A stretch of 64,000 nucleotides of DNA from Tahibacter aquaticus. GTDB taxonomy: Bacteria > Pseudomonadota > Gammaproteobacteria > Xanthomonadales > Rhodanobacteraceae. The stretch lies in contig NZ_SNZH01000018.1 in the NCBI RefSeq assembly GCF_004363655.1, forward strand, positions 1 to 64,000, given 5' to 3'. A model generated the notes under the pieces. The model was not told where the DNA came from and ran no database searches. It saw nothing but the letters and a program-made list of their open reading frames with translations. Below, one piece after another: positions 43,065 through 52,231 of this stretch; the stretch's first letter is position 1; each line of letters begins with the position of its first letter. A program made the translations under genes and the position numbers.

Positions 43065-44000
43065 CTACCGGCTCCACCACGCCCCGGGGAAATAGACGCC
43101 CGGGTCCGGCCGCTCGCGGTAGACGTCATGGCGGAAGCGGAACAGTTCCGCCGGCCGCCCGCCCGTGCCCGTCGCCAGGCGTCCGGTGCCTTCGACCAGC
43201 CCGGCGCTTTCGACCAGGCGGCGGAAATTCTGCTTGTGCAGGCGGTTGCCGCTGAGTGCCTCGACCACTTGTTGCAATTGCAGCAAGGTGAATTCGGCGG
43301 GCAATAATTCGAAGACCACCGGCCGGTATTTGAGTTTGCCGCGCACGCGGCCCAGCGCGGTGGCGAGGATGCGGCGGTGGTCCAGCGCCATGGCGGCGCC
43401 GCTGCCAGGCACCGAGGCGGCGCTGCCGGCGCGGTCGCGGCAGGCTTCGGCAACCAGGCCGGCTTCCCACAGCAGTTCGTAGCGTTCCAGGGTGCGTTCC
43501 GGATCCCAGGGCGCGGTGTCCAGGCCGAAGGTGAGGTCGACGCGTTCGTGCTTGCGGGTGTCGGCGGCGGCCCAGGCATGCAGGCGCGGCGCGAGTTCGC
43601 GGGCGATCAGTTCGGGCCGGCCGCGGCGCCAGTCTTCCCAGGGCAGGAAGGCGTAGCAGTCGCGCCAGTGCGCGCCCAGGCCGGCGGGCAGGGCCTGTTC
43701 GCGCATCAGCGCCAGATAGGTCATGGAAATGACGCGGGCGCCGCCGGCGCGTTCGCGCGGATCGCGGAAGCGGTCGCCAAAGGTATACAACTGCTCGACG
43801 TAGCCCAGCGCCAGGCCGGTCTGCTGGGTTACCCAGTCGCGCACGCCGCGTTCCAGGGTGGGATGGGTTTCCAGGTCGAGCGGGCCGGAGGGCAGGGCAT
43901 CGTCGGCACCGTCGCCACGCACGATCAGCACGCGCGGCGCCTCGGCGGTCACTGCAACGATGACGGCATCGAGACCGAGGTGGATGGCGGGGGCGGGCAT
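43065..44000 (-). CDS. NrtR-like transcriptional regulator (Nudix fold)
   Basis: A 311-residue regulator of the NrtR/NUDIX-related family: an N-terminal Nudix-fold domain (residues 5-160) whose Nudix box is degenerate (GVRDWVTQQTG in place of REUxEExGU), so it should bind rather than hydrolyse its ligand, and a C-terminal winged helix with GKLKYRPVVFELLPAEFTL and HKQNFRRLVESAG. NrtR proteins repress NAD or sugar genes and sense ADP-ribose-type ligands; no such target gene is adjacent here, so its regulon is unknown. Confidence 0.85.
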   Translation of the reverse strand: MPAPAIHLGLDAVIVAVTAEAPRVLIVRGDGADDALPSGPLDLETHPTLERGVRDWVTQQTGLALGYVEQLYTFGDRFRDPRERAGGARVISMTYLALMREQALPAGLGAHWRDCYAFLPWEDWRRGRPELIARELAPRLHAWAAADTRKHERVDLTFGLDTAPWDPERTLERYELLWEAGLVAEACRDRAGSAASVPGSGAAMALDHRRILATALGRVRGKLKYRPVVFELLPAEFTLLQLQQVVEALSGNRLHKQNFRRLVESAGLVEGTGRLATGTGGRPAELFRFRHDVYRERPDPGVYFPGAWWSR

Positions 44001-44037
44001 GCGGCGAGGATAGCGGAGTTGACGCGGCGGCTGCGCC

Positions 44038-44625
44038 TCAGTCGGCCGGCGCCTGTACGCGGATCCGCGCGTCGTCGAAATCGTAATAGCGAATTCGCGT
44101 GGTCGATTTCAGGCGCAGGAAGCGGCCGCTGGATTCCAGCTGCAGCGGCAGGCCAGTGGCGCTGTTGACCCAGACCTTGACCTCGGACCTGGCCGGCTCG
44201 GTCTGCGTATACGCATAGACCTGGGTGGCGATGCCGTCGACCGTCTCTGCGCCCAGGGCGGTGACTTCCAGGCCCTGGGCCAATTGGTCCAGGGCGGCCT
44301 GATTGCGGTATTGGCCGACAATGCGGTCGACCTGGATCGGCATGGGCAGCTTGATGCGGCGGCCATCGATCAGGGTATAGGCGTCGCCGCCGATCAGGAT
44401 CTGCTCCATCTGGCCCTGGCCGTTCTCGATGCGGTAGCGATCCGGCGCGACGAATTCCAGGGTCGACAGCTGCTGGCCTTTCTTCACGTCGGTGACGCTG
44501 GCGCGGAAGCTCTTGGCGGCGAGGAAGCGGCTGAAGGCCTGGTGCAGCTCGTCCCGCGGCGAAGCCGCCGCAAGGCCGGTGCACAGGACCAGGGCTAGCG
44601 CCAGCAGGGACCGGGGCAAGGACAT
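44038..44625 (-). CDS. LolA-like outer-membrane lipoprotein carrier-type protein
   Basis: A 195-residue exported protein with a signal peptide (RSLLALALVLCTGLAAA). The mature part is a half-barrel fold of the LolA/LolB type (FRASVTDVKKGQQLSTLEFV, PDRYRIENGQGQMEQILIG, DAYTLIDGRR), with the hydrophobic FLRLKSTTRIRYYDFDDARI end. The true LolA is usually elsewhere with ftsK; this looks like a paralogue and may carry lipids or lipoproteins. Monocistronic, 38 bases after the NrtR-like stop on the same strand, possibly transcribed together with it. Confidence 0.72.
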   Translation of the reverse strand: MSLPRSLLALALVLCTGLAAASPRDELHQAFSRFLAAKSFRASVTDVKKGQQLSTLEFVAPDRYRIENGQGQMEQILIGGDAYTLIDGRRIKLPMPIQVDRIVGQYRNQAALDQLAQGLEVTALGAETVDGIATQVYAYTQTEPARSEVKVWVNSATGLPLQLESSGRFLRLKSTTRIRYYDFDDARIRVQAPAD

Positions 44626-44860
44626 GGGAATCTCCGGAGCAGGGGCGGCGGCATGCTAATACGGATTTCGCTGCACCGGCGCGACAATTCGCGCTGTCGC
44701 AATCTGCATTAGTGATTCTTGCGCAGCCATGCGGCAGGCCGGGGCCGGCGGCCGTCGAGCGGCAGTGCACGCCGCTGCGCGCAGGTCTCATCTGCTGCGC
44801 CGCCAACCTGTTCCAATACCCCACTAGCGCCGGTAACCGACCAGCCGCCACAATCGGACC

Positions 44861-45835
44861 ATGGACCGATACGAACGTATACTTAGCCTGCACCGCCTGC
44901 TGAAGAGTTCGCGCTATCCGGTAAGCCTGCAGCGTCTCAAGGACGAACTGGGCTGTTCCCGCGCCACCCTTTACCGCGACATCGCCTTCCTGCGCGATGC
45001 GCTGGGCGCACCGATCGAAAGCGGCGAGGGCGACCAGGCCGCCTTCCGCTACGACGCGGCCGAAGCCGAACGCTTCGAGCTGCCCGGCCTGTGGCTGACC
45101 AGCGACGAGCTGTCGGCGCTGATGGCGCTGAACGAACTCGTCGCGCGCAGCGGCCCCGGCATCCTGGCCGATGCGCTGGCGCCGTTCGAAAAGCGCATGC
45201 AAACCCTGCTGTCCGACCATGCCAGCGGCGCGCGCCTGCCGATGGAGCGCATCCGCGTGATTGGCAGCGGCATGCGCAAGCTCGACCAGATCAGTTTCCG
45301 CGTGGTCGCCGGCGCGGTGATGGCGCGGCGCCAGCTGCGCTTCCGCTACCGCGCGCGCTCTACCGGAAGTACCACCGAGCGCCTGGTGTCGCCGCAGCGC
45401 ATCGCCCATTACCGCGACAACTGGTACCTGGATGCCTGGGACCACGAACGCGAAGGCCTGCGCAGCTTCGCCGTCGACCGCATCAACGCACCGCTGATGC
45501 TCGATGCGCCGGCACTGGACCGCGACGAAGGCGAGTTGAACCAGCACCTGGCCGCCAGCTACGGCATTTTTTCCGGCCCGCCCCGGGCCTGGGCGACGAT
45601 CCGCTTCTCGCCGCATGCGGCGCGCTGGGTTGCCGACGAACACTGGCATTCGCAGCAGGAGGGTCATTTCCTCACCGACGGCCGCTACGAACTGAAGGTG
45701 CCCTACAGCAACTCCAAGGAGCTGCTGATGGACGTGCTCAAGTACGGCCCCGACGCCGAGGTGATGTCGCCGCTGAGCCTGCGCGAGGAAATGAAGATCC
45801 TGCTGCAACTGTCCATCGGCGCGTACCAGAACTGA
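44861..45835 (+). CDS. WYL-domain transcriptional regulator
   Basis: A 324-residue regulator: an N-terminal HTH (RLKDELGCSRATLYRDIAFL, residues 25-45), then a WYL ligand-binding domain (about 140-220) with the family motif in HYRDNWYLDAWDHEREGLRS, and the C-terminal WCX domain (VPYSNSKELLMDVLKYGPDA). WYL regulators respond to nucleotides or single-stranded DNA and often control defence genes; here the coupled gene is a phospholipase, one base after its stop. The two are likely an operon. Confidence 0.89.
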   Translation: MDRYERILSLHRLLKSSRYPVSLQRLKDELGCSRATLYRDIAFLRDALGAPIESGEGDQAAFRYDAAEAERFELPGLWLTSDELSALMALNELVARSGPGILADALAPFEKRMQTLLSDHASGARLPMERIRVIGSGMRKLDQISFRVVAGAVMARRQLRFRYRARSTGSTTERLVSPQRIAHYRDNWYLDAWDHEREGLRSFAVDRINAPLMLDAPALDRDEGELNQHLAASYGIFSGPPRAWATIRFSPHAARWVADEHWHSQQEGHFLTDGRYELKVPYSNSKELLMDVLKYGPDAEVMSPLSLREEMKILLQLSIGAYQN

Positions 45836-45836
45836 C

Positions 45837-46799
45837 ATGCCTTCCACTCCGCTGGTACAGGAACCGCAGCGCCGCGGCTCGATTTCGCTGGTGCTGGGTT
45901 CCGGCGGCGCGCGCGGCTACGCCCATGTCGGCGTGATCGAGGAATTGCGCGCGCACGGCTACGAAATCCGCTCGGTCGCCGGCAGTTCCATGGGCGCCCT
46001 GGTCGGCGGCGTGTATGCCGCGGGCAAGCTCAGCGAATACCGCGAATGGGCCTGCGGCCTGCGCACTTTCGACGTGCTGCGCCTGGTCGACTGGAGCTGG
46101 CGTGGCGGTGGCCTGATCAAGGGCCAGCGCGTCATCGGCGCGCTGAAGGATCTGGTTGGCGAAACCAATATCGAAGACCTGCCGATCAGCTATACCGCGG
46201 TCGCGGTCGATATCGACGCCCAGCGCGAGGTGTGGTTCTCGCGCGGTTCGCTGTTCGACGCGATCCGTGCGTCCATTTCCATTCCTACCGTTTTTCGTCC
46301 GCATCACTACCAGGGTCGGCGCCTGGTCGACGGCGGCCTGCTCAATCCGGTGCCGGTGACGCCGACCCTGCGCGATCTCACCGACGCGACCATCGCCGTC
46401 GACGTGAACGCCGAGGCGGAAGGCGTGGCCGAGCGCGAGACGCCGGTGACGCGTCCCGAGATGCAGCCGCCGGATCCGTCCGACGCGCAGACACCGACCG
46501 GCTTCGGCCGCCTCGGTGCGCTGTGGGAACGCTTTGTGGAAAACCGCAGCAAGCGCGTGGTGATCAATGAGCCGGGCATGCTCGACCTGTTCGCCCGCTC
46601 GCTCGACGTGGTGCAGGAAACCCTGACCCGCTACAAGCTCGCCGCCCAGCCGCCCGACCTGGTCATCTCGATTCCGCGCAATGTCTGTGCCTTCTACGAA
46701 TTCCAGCGCGCCGAGGAAGTGATCGAGATCGGCCGCCAGCGTACGCGCGAGGCGCTGGCGCGCTGGCAGAAGGTGAAGCGGACGCAGGTCTGGCCGTGA
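45837..46799 (+). CDS. Patatin-like phospholipase (RssA type)
   Basis: A 320-residue patatin-family lipase: oxyanion motif GSGGARGYAHVG (residues 21-32), nucleophile Ser51 in GSSMG, and catalytic Asp165 in DGGLLNPVP. Such enzymes hydrolyse phospholipids or lysophospholipids; the RssA-type (no signal peptide) works in the cytoplasm or as an effector. It lies one base after the WYL regulator, so the regulator may respond to a stress that this phospholipase answers. Confidence 0.89.
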   Translation: MPSTPLVQEPQRRGSISLVLGSGGARGYAHVGVIEELRAHGYEIRSVAGSSMGALVGGVYAAGKLSEYREWACGLRTFDVLRLVDWSWRGGGLIKGQRVIGALKDLVGETNIEDLPISYTAVAVDIDAQREVWFSRGSLFDAIRASISIPTVFRPHHYQGRRLVDGGLLNPVPVTPTLRDLTDATIAVDVNAEAEGVAERETPVTRPEMQPPDPSDAQTPTGFGRLGALWERFVENRSKRVVINEPGMLDLFARSLDVVQETLTRYKLAAQPPDLVISIPRNVCAFYEFQRAEEVIEIGRQRTREALARWQKVKRTQVWP

Positions 46800-46819
46800 T
46801 GGTACGCGGCAGGCCCGTG

Positions 46820-46926
46820 TAGGGCGCGATGAGCGGATGCGAATGGCGCCGCAAGGTGCCCGGGTGCGCGGTTCGAGCGAGCGGTGCGACCGGTGCAATT
46901 CGCTGGCGCTCATCGCACCCTGCGGT
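46820..46926. repeat. Second copy of the dispersed inverted repeat
   Basis: Arm one (46820-46850, TAGGGCGCGATGAGCGGATGC then GAATGGCGCC) and arm two (46891-46926, CGGTGCAATTCGCTGGCGCT then CATCGCACCCTGCGG) are imperfect inverted copies of each other and of the element at 13641-13720. It lies between the patatin gene and the rho terminator. Confidence 0.75.
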
Positions 46927-46974
46927 TGCAGCAAAGCGCGGTCACGGTATCGCTGCCGGATCCGACCGCGGCGC

Positions 46975-47012
46975 CCACAAAAAAACGCAGCCTAGGCTGC
47001 GTTTTTTTGTGG
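46975..47012. terminator. Bidirectional terminator between patatin and rho genes
   Basis: A 17-bp perfect stem (46975-46991 with 46996-47012, loop CTAG) whose flanks are seven As on the left and seven Ts on the right. It works in both directions, ending rho on the minus strand and the patatin operon on the plus strand. Confidence 0.93.
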
Positions 47013-47030
47013 TGACGTTGCAGCGCTGTA

Positions 47031-49058
47031 TCAGCTGCGCTTCATCGTCGCGAAGAACTCGTCGTTGGACTTGGTGTTCTTCATCTTGTCGAGCATGAAT
47101 TCCATCGCACTCAGCTCATCCATGGGATGCAGCAATTTACGCAGAATCCAGATTTTCTGCAGCATGTCCGGGTCGATCAGCAGCTCTTCGCGGCGCGTGC
47201 CGGAGCGGTTGATGTTGATGGCCGGGTAGACGCGCTTTTCGGTGATGCGGCGGTCCAGGTGCACTTCCATGTTGCCGGTGCCCTTGAACTCTTCGTAGAT
47301 CACTTCGTCCATCTTTGAGCCGGTATCGACCAGCGCGGTGGCGAGGATGGTCAGCGAGCCGCCTTCTTCCACATTGCGCGCGGCGCCGAAGAAGCGCTTG
47401 GGGCGCTGCAGGGCGTTGGCGTCGACACCGCCGGTCAGCACCTTGCCCGAGCTGGGCACGACGGTGTTGTAGGCGCGGGCGAGGCGGGTGATGGAGTCGA
47501 GCAGGATGACCACGTCGCGCTTGTGTTCGACCAGGCGCTTGGCCCGCTCGATCACCATGTCAGCCACCTGTACGTGGCGCGCGGCCGGTTCGTCGAAGGT
47601 GGAGCTGATCACTTCGGCGGCGCGTACGCCGCGCACCATTTCCGTCACTTCTTCCGGGCGTTCGTCGATCAGCAGGATGATCAGGTGCACTTCCGGGTGG
47701 TTGTGCACGATGGCCTGGGCCACGTTCTGCAGCATCATGGTCTTGCCGGCCTTGGGCGGCGACACGATGATGCCGCGCTGGCCCTTGCCCACCGGCGACA
47801 TCAGGTCGAGGATGCGGCCGCTGATGTCTTCCGAGGAGCCGTTGCCGCGTTCCAGGCGGAATGCCTTGCGCGGGAACAGCGGCGTGAGGTTTTCGAACAG
47901 CACCTTGTTCTTCGACGCTTCCGGCGGCTCGCTGTTGATGTCGTCGACTTTGAGCAGTGCGAAATAGCGTTCGCCGTCTTTTGGAGGGCGGATGCGTCCG
48001 GTGATGTAGTCGCCGGTGCGCAGGTTGAAGCGGCGGATCTGGCTGGGGCTGACGTAGATGTCGTCGGGGCCGGCCAGGTAGGACTCGTCGCCCGAGCGCA
48101 GGAAGCCAAAGCCGTCCTGCAGTATTTCCAGCACGCCTTCGCCCCAGATACCGCCGCCGGCGCGGGCATGCGCCTTGAGGATATTGAAGATGACGTCCTG
48201 CTTGCGCGCGCGGGCGACGCCTTCCTGGATGCCCAGGCTTTCGGCCACTTCCAGCACGGCTGCCGCGGGCTTGCGCTTGAGTTCGGTCAGGTTGATCAGC
48301 GGGCCGTTGCCGCCGCCGTTGCGATCGTCCGGGATGTCGTCTTCGTAGTTGCCGCCGCGCATCTGCTGCTGCGGCTGGCGGTTCTGCCGGTTGCGATTGC
48401 GGTTGCGGCCTTCGCGCCGGTTCTGGCCCTGGCCGCCCTGCGGGTTGAAGCCGCCCTGGCCACCCTGCTGCGGATTGCCGCCCTGGCCGCCGTCGCCATT
48501 GCCGTCGCCGCCATTGTTGCCGTCGCCGCCGCTATTGCCGTTGTTGCCGTCGGCGGAATGGCCGCCCTGGCCTTGGCCGGCGTTGTTGCCGTTGCCGTTG
48601 CCATAGGACTGCTGCGGGTTGTTGTTGCCGCCGCCGTAATTCTGCTGCGGATGGTTATTGCCCCCGCCGTAGTTCTGCTGCGGATTGGCCTGCACGTTGC
48701 CGTGCGGTTCGCCGCCGCTGCTGGGGTTGGCGAAAAGATCGTTGTTGCCACCGCTTTCGACGTTGCCGCCGCGGGACTGGCGTTCGTTGCGTTCGCGTTC
48801 TTCGCGACGTTCCTGGCGCTCCTGGCGTTCTTGCCGGTCCGGGCGTGCGGCGCGCTCTTCGCGGGCCGGCGGCGGAGCGGCTTCGCCGTGACTGGGCGGC
48901 GCTGCCGCAGCGGGAGCGGCGGCTTCGGCGCTCGCGGCGGCCTCGGGTTTTGGTGTGCGGGGCGTACGCCGTGCCCGCGGCTCTGCCGCAGGAGTGGTTT
49001 CGGGACGTGCATCAGCCGTTGCGGCCGAGCCGTTTTCCTTGTTCTCGATATCAGACAC
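47031..49058 (-). CDS. rho: Transcription termination factor Rho with a long disordered N-terminal extension
   Basis: A 675-residue Rho helicase (E. coli Rho has 419). The C-terminal 420 residues are canonical: N-terminal RNA-binding start [11 protein letters not shown], cold-shock-like [13 protein letters not shown], Walker [11 protein letters not shown], Walker [16 protein letters not shown] and the Q/R-loop [20 protein letters not shown]. In front lies a ~250-residue disordered extension: Ala/Pro/Glu-rich, then Arg/Glu-rich ([14 protein letters not shown]), then N/Q/G-rich with repeats such as [11 protein letters not shown], then [14 protein letters not shown] 49058 is chosen (GAGG seven bases ahead, giving the usual VSD start); ATG 49073 lacks such a site. 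Confidence 0.93.
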   Translation of the reverse strand: MSDIENKENGSAATADARPETTPAAEPRARRTPRTPKPEAAASAEAAAPAAAAPPSHGEAAPPPAREERAARPDRQERQERQERREERERNERQSRGGNVESGGNNDLFANPSSGGEPHGNVQANPQQNYGGGNNHPQQNYGGGNNNPQQSYGNGNGNNAGQGQGGHSADGNNGNSGGDGNNGGDGNGDGGQGGNPQQGGQGGFNPQGGQGQNRREGRNRNRNRQNRQPQQQMRGGNYEDDIPDDRNGGGNGPLINLTELKRKPAAAVLEVAESLGIQEGVARARKQDVIFNILKAHARAGGGIWGEGVLEILQDGFGFLRSGDESYLAGPDDIYVSPSQIRRFNLRTGDYITGRIRPPKDGERYFALLKVDDINSEPPEASKNKVLFENLTPLFPRKAFRLERGNGSSEDISGRILDLMSPVGKGQRGIIVSPPKAGKTMMLQNVAQAIVHNHPEVHLIILLIDERPEEVTEMVRGVRAAEVISSTFDEPAARHVQVADMVIERAKRLVEHKRDVVILLDSITRLARAYNTVVPSSGKVLTGGVDANALQRPKRFFGAARNVEEGGSLTILATALVDTGSKMDEVIYEEFKGTGNMEVHLDRRITEKRVYPAININRSGTRREELLIDPDMLQKIWILRKLLHPMDELSAMEFMLDKMKNTKSNDEFFATMKRS

Positions 49059-49266
49059 GGGCAAACCTCGCATGGGCGCCGTTGGCCAGCATGAGTCACG
49101 CTGGCGGGATGGAATCAGGGGATGAACCGGAAGGGGATGGGGCGCTGCGCCCCGTACAACAGGGATTAACTTAGCACTGTGAAAGTGCAGCGTAAAGCCA
49201 TGGACGGATTGGCGCCTGTGCCAACCGTCCGGGCCTGCCCGCGGCGGGCGCCGCGGTGCGTGTGTT

Positions 49267-49593
49267 TCAGATGGTGCGGTCGATCAGCTGGGTCAGCTTG
49301 GTGCGCGACACGGCGCCCATTTCGGTCGCCTCGACCTTGCCGTTCTTGAAGATCATCAGGGTCGGAATGCCGCGGACGGCGTAGTTGCGCGCGGTCTTCT
49401 GGTTGTGGTCTACATTGACCTTCACGATTTTCATGCGACCCTGGTAGCTGGTTGCCAGCTCGTCGAGCATGGGGGCGATCATTTTGCAGGGGCCGCACCA
49501 TTCAGCCCAGAAATCGACCAGGACCGGCTCGGCCGAGTTCAGTACGTCGGTTTCGAAGGAATCGTCGCTGGTATGGGCGATCAGCTGGCTCAA
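49267..49593 (-). CDS. trxA: Thioredoxin
   Basis: A 108-residue thioredoxin that reduces cytoplasmic protein disulfides. Active site WCGPC (residues 32-36) in [17 protein letters not shown], and the cis-proline block [12 protein letters not shown]. It lies upstream of rho on the same strand, the order conserved in many Proteobacteria, and is divergent from rhlB. The 219-base gap between trxA and rhlB contains a short inverted repeat (ATTTCCG/CGGAAAT, 49614-49635) near the trxA promoter. Confidence 0.95.
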   Translation of the reverse strand: MSQLIAHTSDDSFETDVLNSAEPVLVDFWAEWCGPCKMIAPMLDELATSYQGRMKIVKVNVDHNQKTARNYAVRGIPTLMIFKNGKVEATEMGAVSRTKLTQLIDRTI

Positions 49594-49812
49594 TGGAATT
49601 CTCCGTCTTAAGAATTTCCGCCAAGCTGCGGAAATGTTTGGGTTTAGGCTACACTCGGGCCGTTGCTGGGCAAGGCGGAGCGTGGCAGGAGCGGGGGAAG
49701 GGCGGCATTTCAGCCCAACTGCCCGCGCGTTTCAAGTTGGGTCTGTGGAATCATCCTCAAGTCCCCCGGGTATGGCCTGCGTGAAGGCAACCCGGTCTAT
49801 CTGGCCAGTTGA

Positions 49813-51234
49813 ATGTCCGAGCAAGTATTAACCGATTGTTTCTTCGATAGTTTCGACCTGCATCCCAGCCTGCTGGCGGGCTTGCACGAGTCCGGCTTCA
49901 CGCGTTGCACGCCGATCCAGGCGCTGACCTTGCCGGTCGCCCTGGCCGGGCGCGACGTCGCCGGCCAGGCCCAGACCGGCACCGGCAAGACCGGCGCCTT
50001 CCTCGTCGCGGCCATGCAGCGCCTGTTGACACTGCCGGCGTTGAGCGAGCGCAAGGAAGCCGATCCGCGCTGCCTGATCCTCGCTCCTACGCGCGAGCTG
50101 GCCATCCAGATCGACAAGGATTTCCGCAACCTCGGCCGCGCCACCGGGCTGAAATCGGCCCTGATCTACGGCGGCGTCGACTACGACAAGCAGCGCGAAC
50201 AGCTGCGCGGCGGCGTCGACATCATCATCGCCACGCCGGGCCGGCTGATCGACTACTTCAAGCAGCATGTCTTCAGCCTGCGCGCCGTCGACGTGATGGT
50301 CATCGACGAAGCCGACCGCATGTTCGACCTGGGCTTCATCAAGGACGTGCGCTTCCTCATGCGCAAGCTGCCGCCACGCGACAAGCGCCTGGGGCTGCTG
50401 TTCTCCGCCACCTTGAGCTACCGCGTGCTCGAGCTGGCCTACGAACACATGAACAACCCGGAAAAGCTCTCCGCCGAGACCGAGTCGGTGACCGCGTCGC
50501 GCGTGCGCCAGAGCGTGTATTTCCCGGCGACCGAAGAAAAGATGCCGCTGCTGCTGAACCTGATGGCTTCCGCCGACGTGCAGCGCAGCATCGTATTCGT
50601 CAATACCAAGGTGGCTGCCGAGCGCGTCACCACGCGGCTGGAGCGCAACGGATTCCGCGTCGGCGCGCTGTCCGGCGACGTGCCGCAGAAGAAGCGGCAG
50701 AAACTGCTGGAGCGTTTCCAGCGCGGCGAAGTCGACGTGCTGGTGGCGACCGACGTGGCCGCGCGCGGCCTGCATATTCCAGCCGTCAGCCATGTCTTCA
50801 ACTACGACCTGCCGCACGATCCGGAAGACTACGTGCACCGCATCGGCCGCACCGCGCGCCTGGGTGCCGAAGGCGATGCGGTGAGCTTCGCCTGCGATCT
50901 GTACGCCATGGGCCTGCCGGATATCGAGCGCTTCATCCAGCAGAAGATTCCCGTCGCCACGGTGACGCGCGAACTGCTGGTGCCGCCGCCGCGGCGCGAG
51001 CGCGCCGTGCACGAGGCCGATGCGCAGAACGCCATCGACGATGCCAGCGACGCGGCCGAAAGCTCGGCGATCGAAGTCGCGCAGGCCGACAAGCCCAAGC
51101 GCCGGCGCCGCCGTTCCGGTGGTGGCGGAGGAGGCGGTGGTGGTGGCGGTGGTGGTGGTGGCGGTGGTGGCGGTGGCGGTGGACGCGGCAGAAGCAGCGG
51201 CAAACCGGCGCCGGCGGCACCGGACGGTTCCTGA
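49813..51234 (+). CDS. rhlB: ATP-dependent RNA helicase RhlB with polyglycine tail
   Basis: A 473-residue DEAD-box helicase, part of the RNA degradosome in E. coli. Seen: Q-motif region [14 protein letters not shown], Walker [36 protein letters not shown], and [13 protein letters not shown]. After the core comes a basic RRRRRR and 22 consecutive Gly codons (51118-51183), then a short GRGRSSGK tail. E. coli RhlB has 421 residues, so the tail is extra. Position next to trxA and rho is the conserved rhlB-trxA-rho layout. Confidence 0.95.
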   Translation: MSEQVLTDCFFDSFDLHPSLLAGLHESGFTRCTPIQALTLPVALAGRDVAGQAQTGTGKTGAFLVAAMQRLLTLPALSERKEADPRCLILAPTRELAIQIDKDFRNLGRATGLKSALIYGGVDYDKQREQLRGGVDIIIATPGRLIDYFKQHVFSLRAVDVMVIDEADRMFDLGFIKDVRFLMRKLPPRDKRLGLLFSATLSYRVLELAYEHMNNPEKLSAETESVTASRVRQSVYFPATEEKMPLLLNLMASADVQRSIVFVNTKVAAERVTTRLERNGFRVGALSGDVPQKKRQKLLERFQRGEVDVLVATDVAARGLHIPAVSHVFNYDLPHDPEDYVHRIGRTARLGAEGDAVSFACDLYAMGLPDIERFIQQKIPVATVTRELLVPPPRRERAVHEADAQNAIDDASDAAESSAIEVAQADKPKRRRRRSGGGGGGGGGGGGGGGGGGGGGGRGRSSGKPAPAAPDGS

Positions 51235-51265
51235 GGCAACAGCGACTAGGGCAGGGGGAAGGGCA

Positions 51266-52231
51266 ATGGCGGCGATGGCCATGCGGCAACTGAGCAGCAG
51301 CGAGGTCGAGCGGGTTTCCCTGCTCGGCGGCATGCTGCTCTGCGGCCTGCTGCTGCTGACCTGCCTGTGGCTGGCGGTGAAGCTGGTCTGGCTTTCCCTG
51401 CCGGGCAGCAGCAGCGTGGAACTCGCGCCGCTGCCGGCCACCGCGTCGGCGGAGGCGGGCAAGGCGCATGCGGCAGTCAGCGTGTCGAAATGGCATCTGT
51501 TCGGCAATCCCGGCCTGACCACGGCGCAGCTCGCCCGCAGTGCGCCGGCCACGCAGCTGCAACTGCAGTTGCGCGGCACCCTGGCCGAGGCCGATCCGCG
51601 CGCCGGCCTGGCGGTGATCTCCGATCCGGTTTCCGGCGAACGTGCCTATCGCGTCGGCGACGGCCTGCCCGGCGGCGCCACGCTCGACGGTGTCTATCCC
51701 GACCGCGTCGTGCTGCTGCACGAGGGGGCGCAGGAGACCCTGGGCCTGCCTTACGACCAGCCGTCCGGCGGCAGTGCCGCTCCGGCAACGGCTGCCACGG
51801 CGCCAGCGGGCGGCGTCAATGTGCTCAATCCCGGCGCGCAGCATGCGTCCAGTTCGGCGCCGTCGCCACAGCAGATTCCCACGCCGGTGTTCGTGCCGCC
51901 GCAGATGGCCCAGGGCGCAGTGGATTTTTCCAAGATTCAACAACAGCTGGGCGTGGCCGATCCGGCCGACCTGATGCGTCAGGTCAGCGCAATGCCGGTG
52001 ATGGAAAACGGCCGCATGACCGGCGTGCGCCTGTCCGGCGGGCCGAATGCGGCGCTGATCGGGCAGCTCGGCCTGCAGCCATCCGATATCGTCACTTCGA
52101 TCAACAACGTGCCGCTGGATTCGATGGCACGGGCGACCCAGGTCGTCGATACGCTCAAGAACGCCAATCGCGTCACCGTGACGGTGATGCGCGATGGCAA
52201 GCCCGTCACTCTGAACGTGAACGTCAAATGA
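51266..52231 (+). CDS. gspC: Type II secretion system protein GspC
   Basis: A 321-residue inner-membrane component. A single N-terminal helix (LLGGMLLCGLLLLTCLWLA) is followed by the homology region (KWHLFGNPG, QLQLQLRGTLA, RAGLAVISDP) that contacts the secretin, a proline linker, and a PDZ domain (GQLGLQPSDIVTSINNVPLD). It links the inner-membrane platform to GspD. ATG 51266 follows GGGGGAAGGG; the frame upstream overlaps rhlB and is rejected. Its stop overlaps the gspD start. Confidence 0.88.
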   Translation: MAAMAMRQLSSSEVERVSLLGGMLLCGLLLLTCLWLAVKLVWLSLPGSSSVELAPLPATASAEAGKAHAAVSVSKWHLFGNPGLTTAQLARSAPATQLQLQLRGTLAEADPRAGLAVISDPVSGERAYRVGDGLPGGATLDGVYPDRVVLLHEGAQETLGLPYDQPSGGSAAPATAATAPAGGVNVLNPGAQHASSSAPSPQQIPTPVFVPPQMAQGAVDFSKIQQQLGVADPADLMRQVSAMPVMENGRMTGVRLSGGPNAALIGQLGLQPSDIVTSINNVPLDSMARATQVVDTLKNANRVTVTVMRDGKPVTLNVNVK

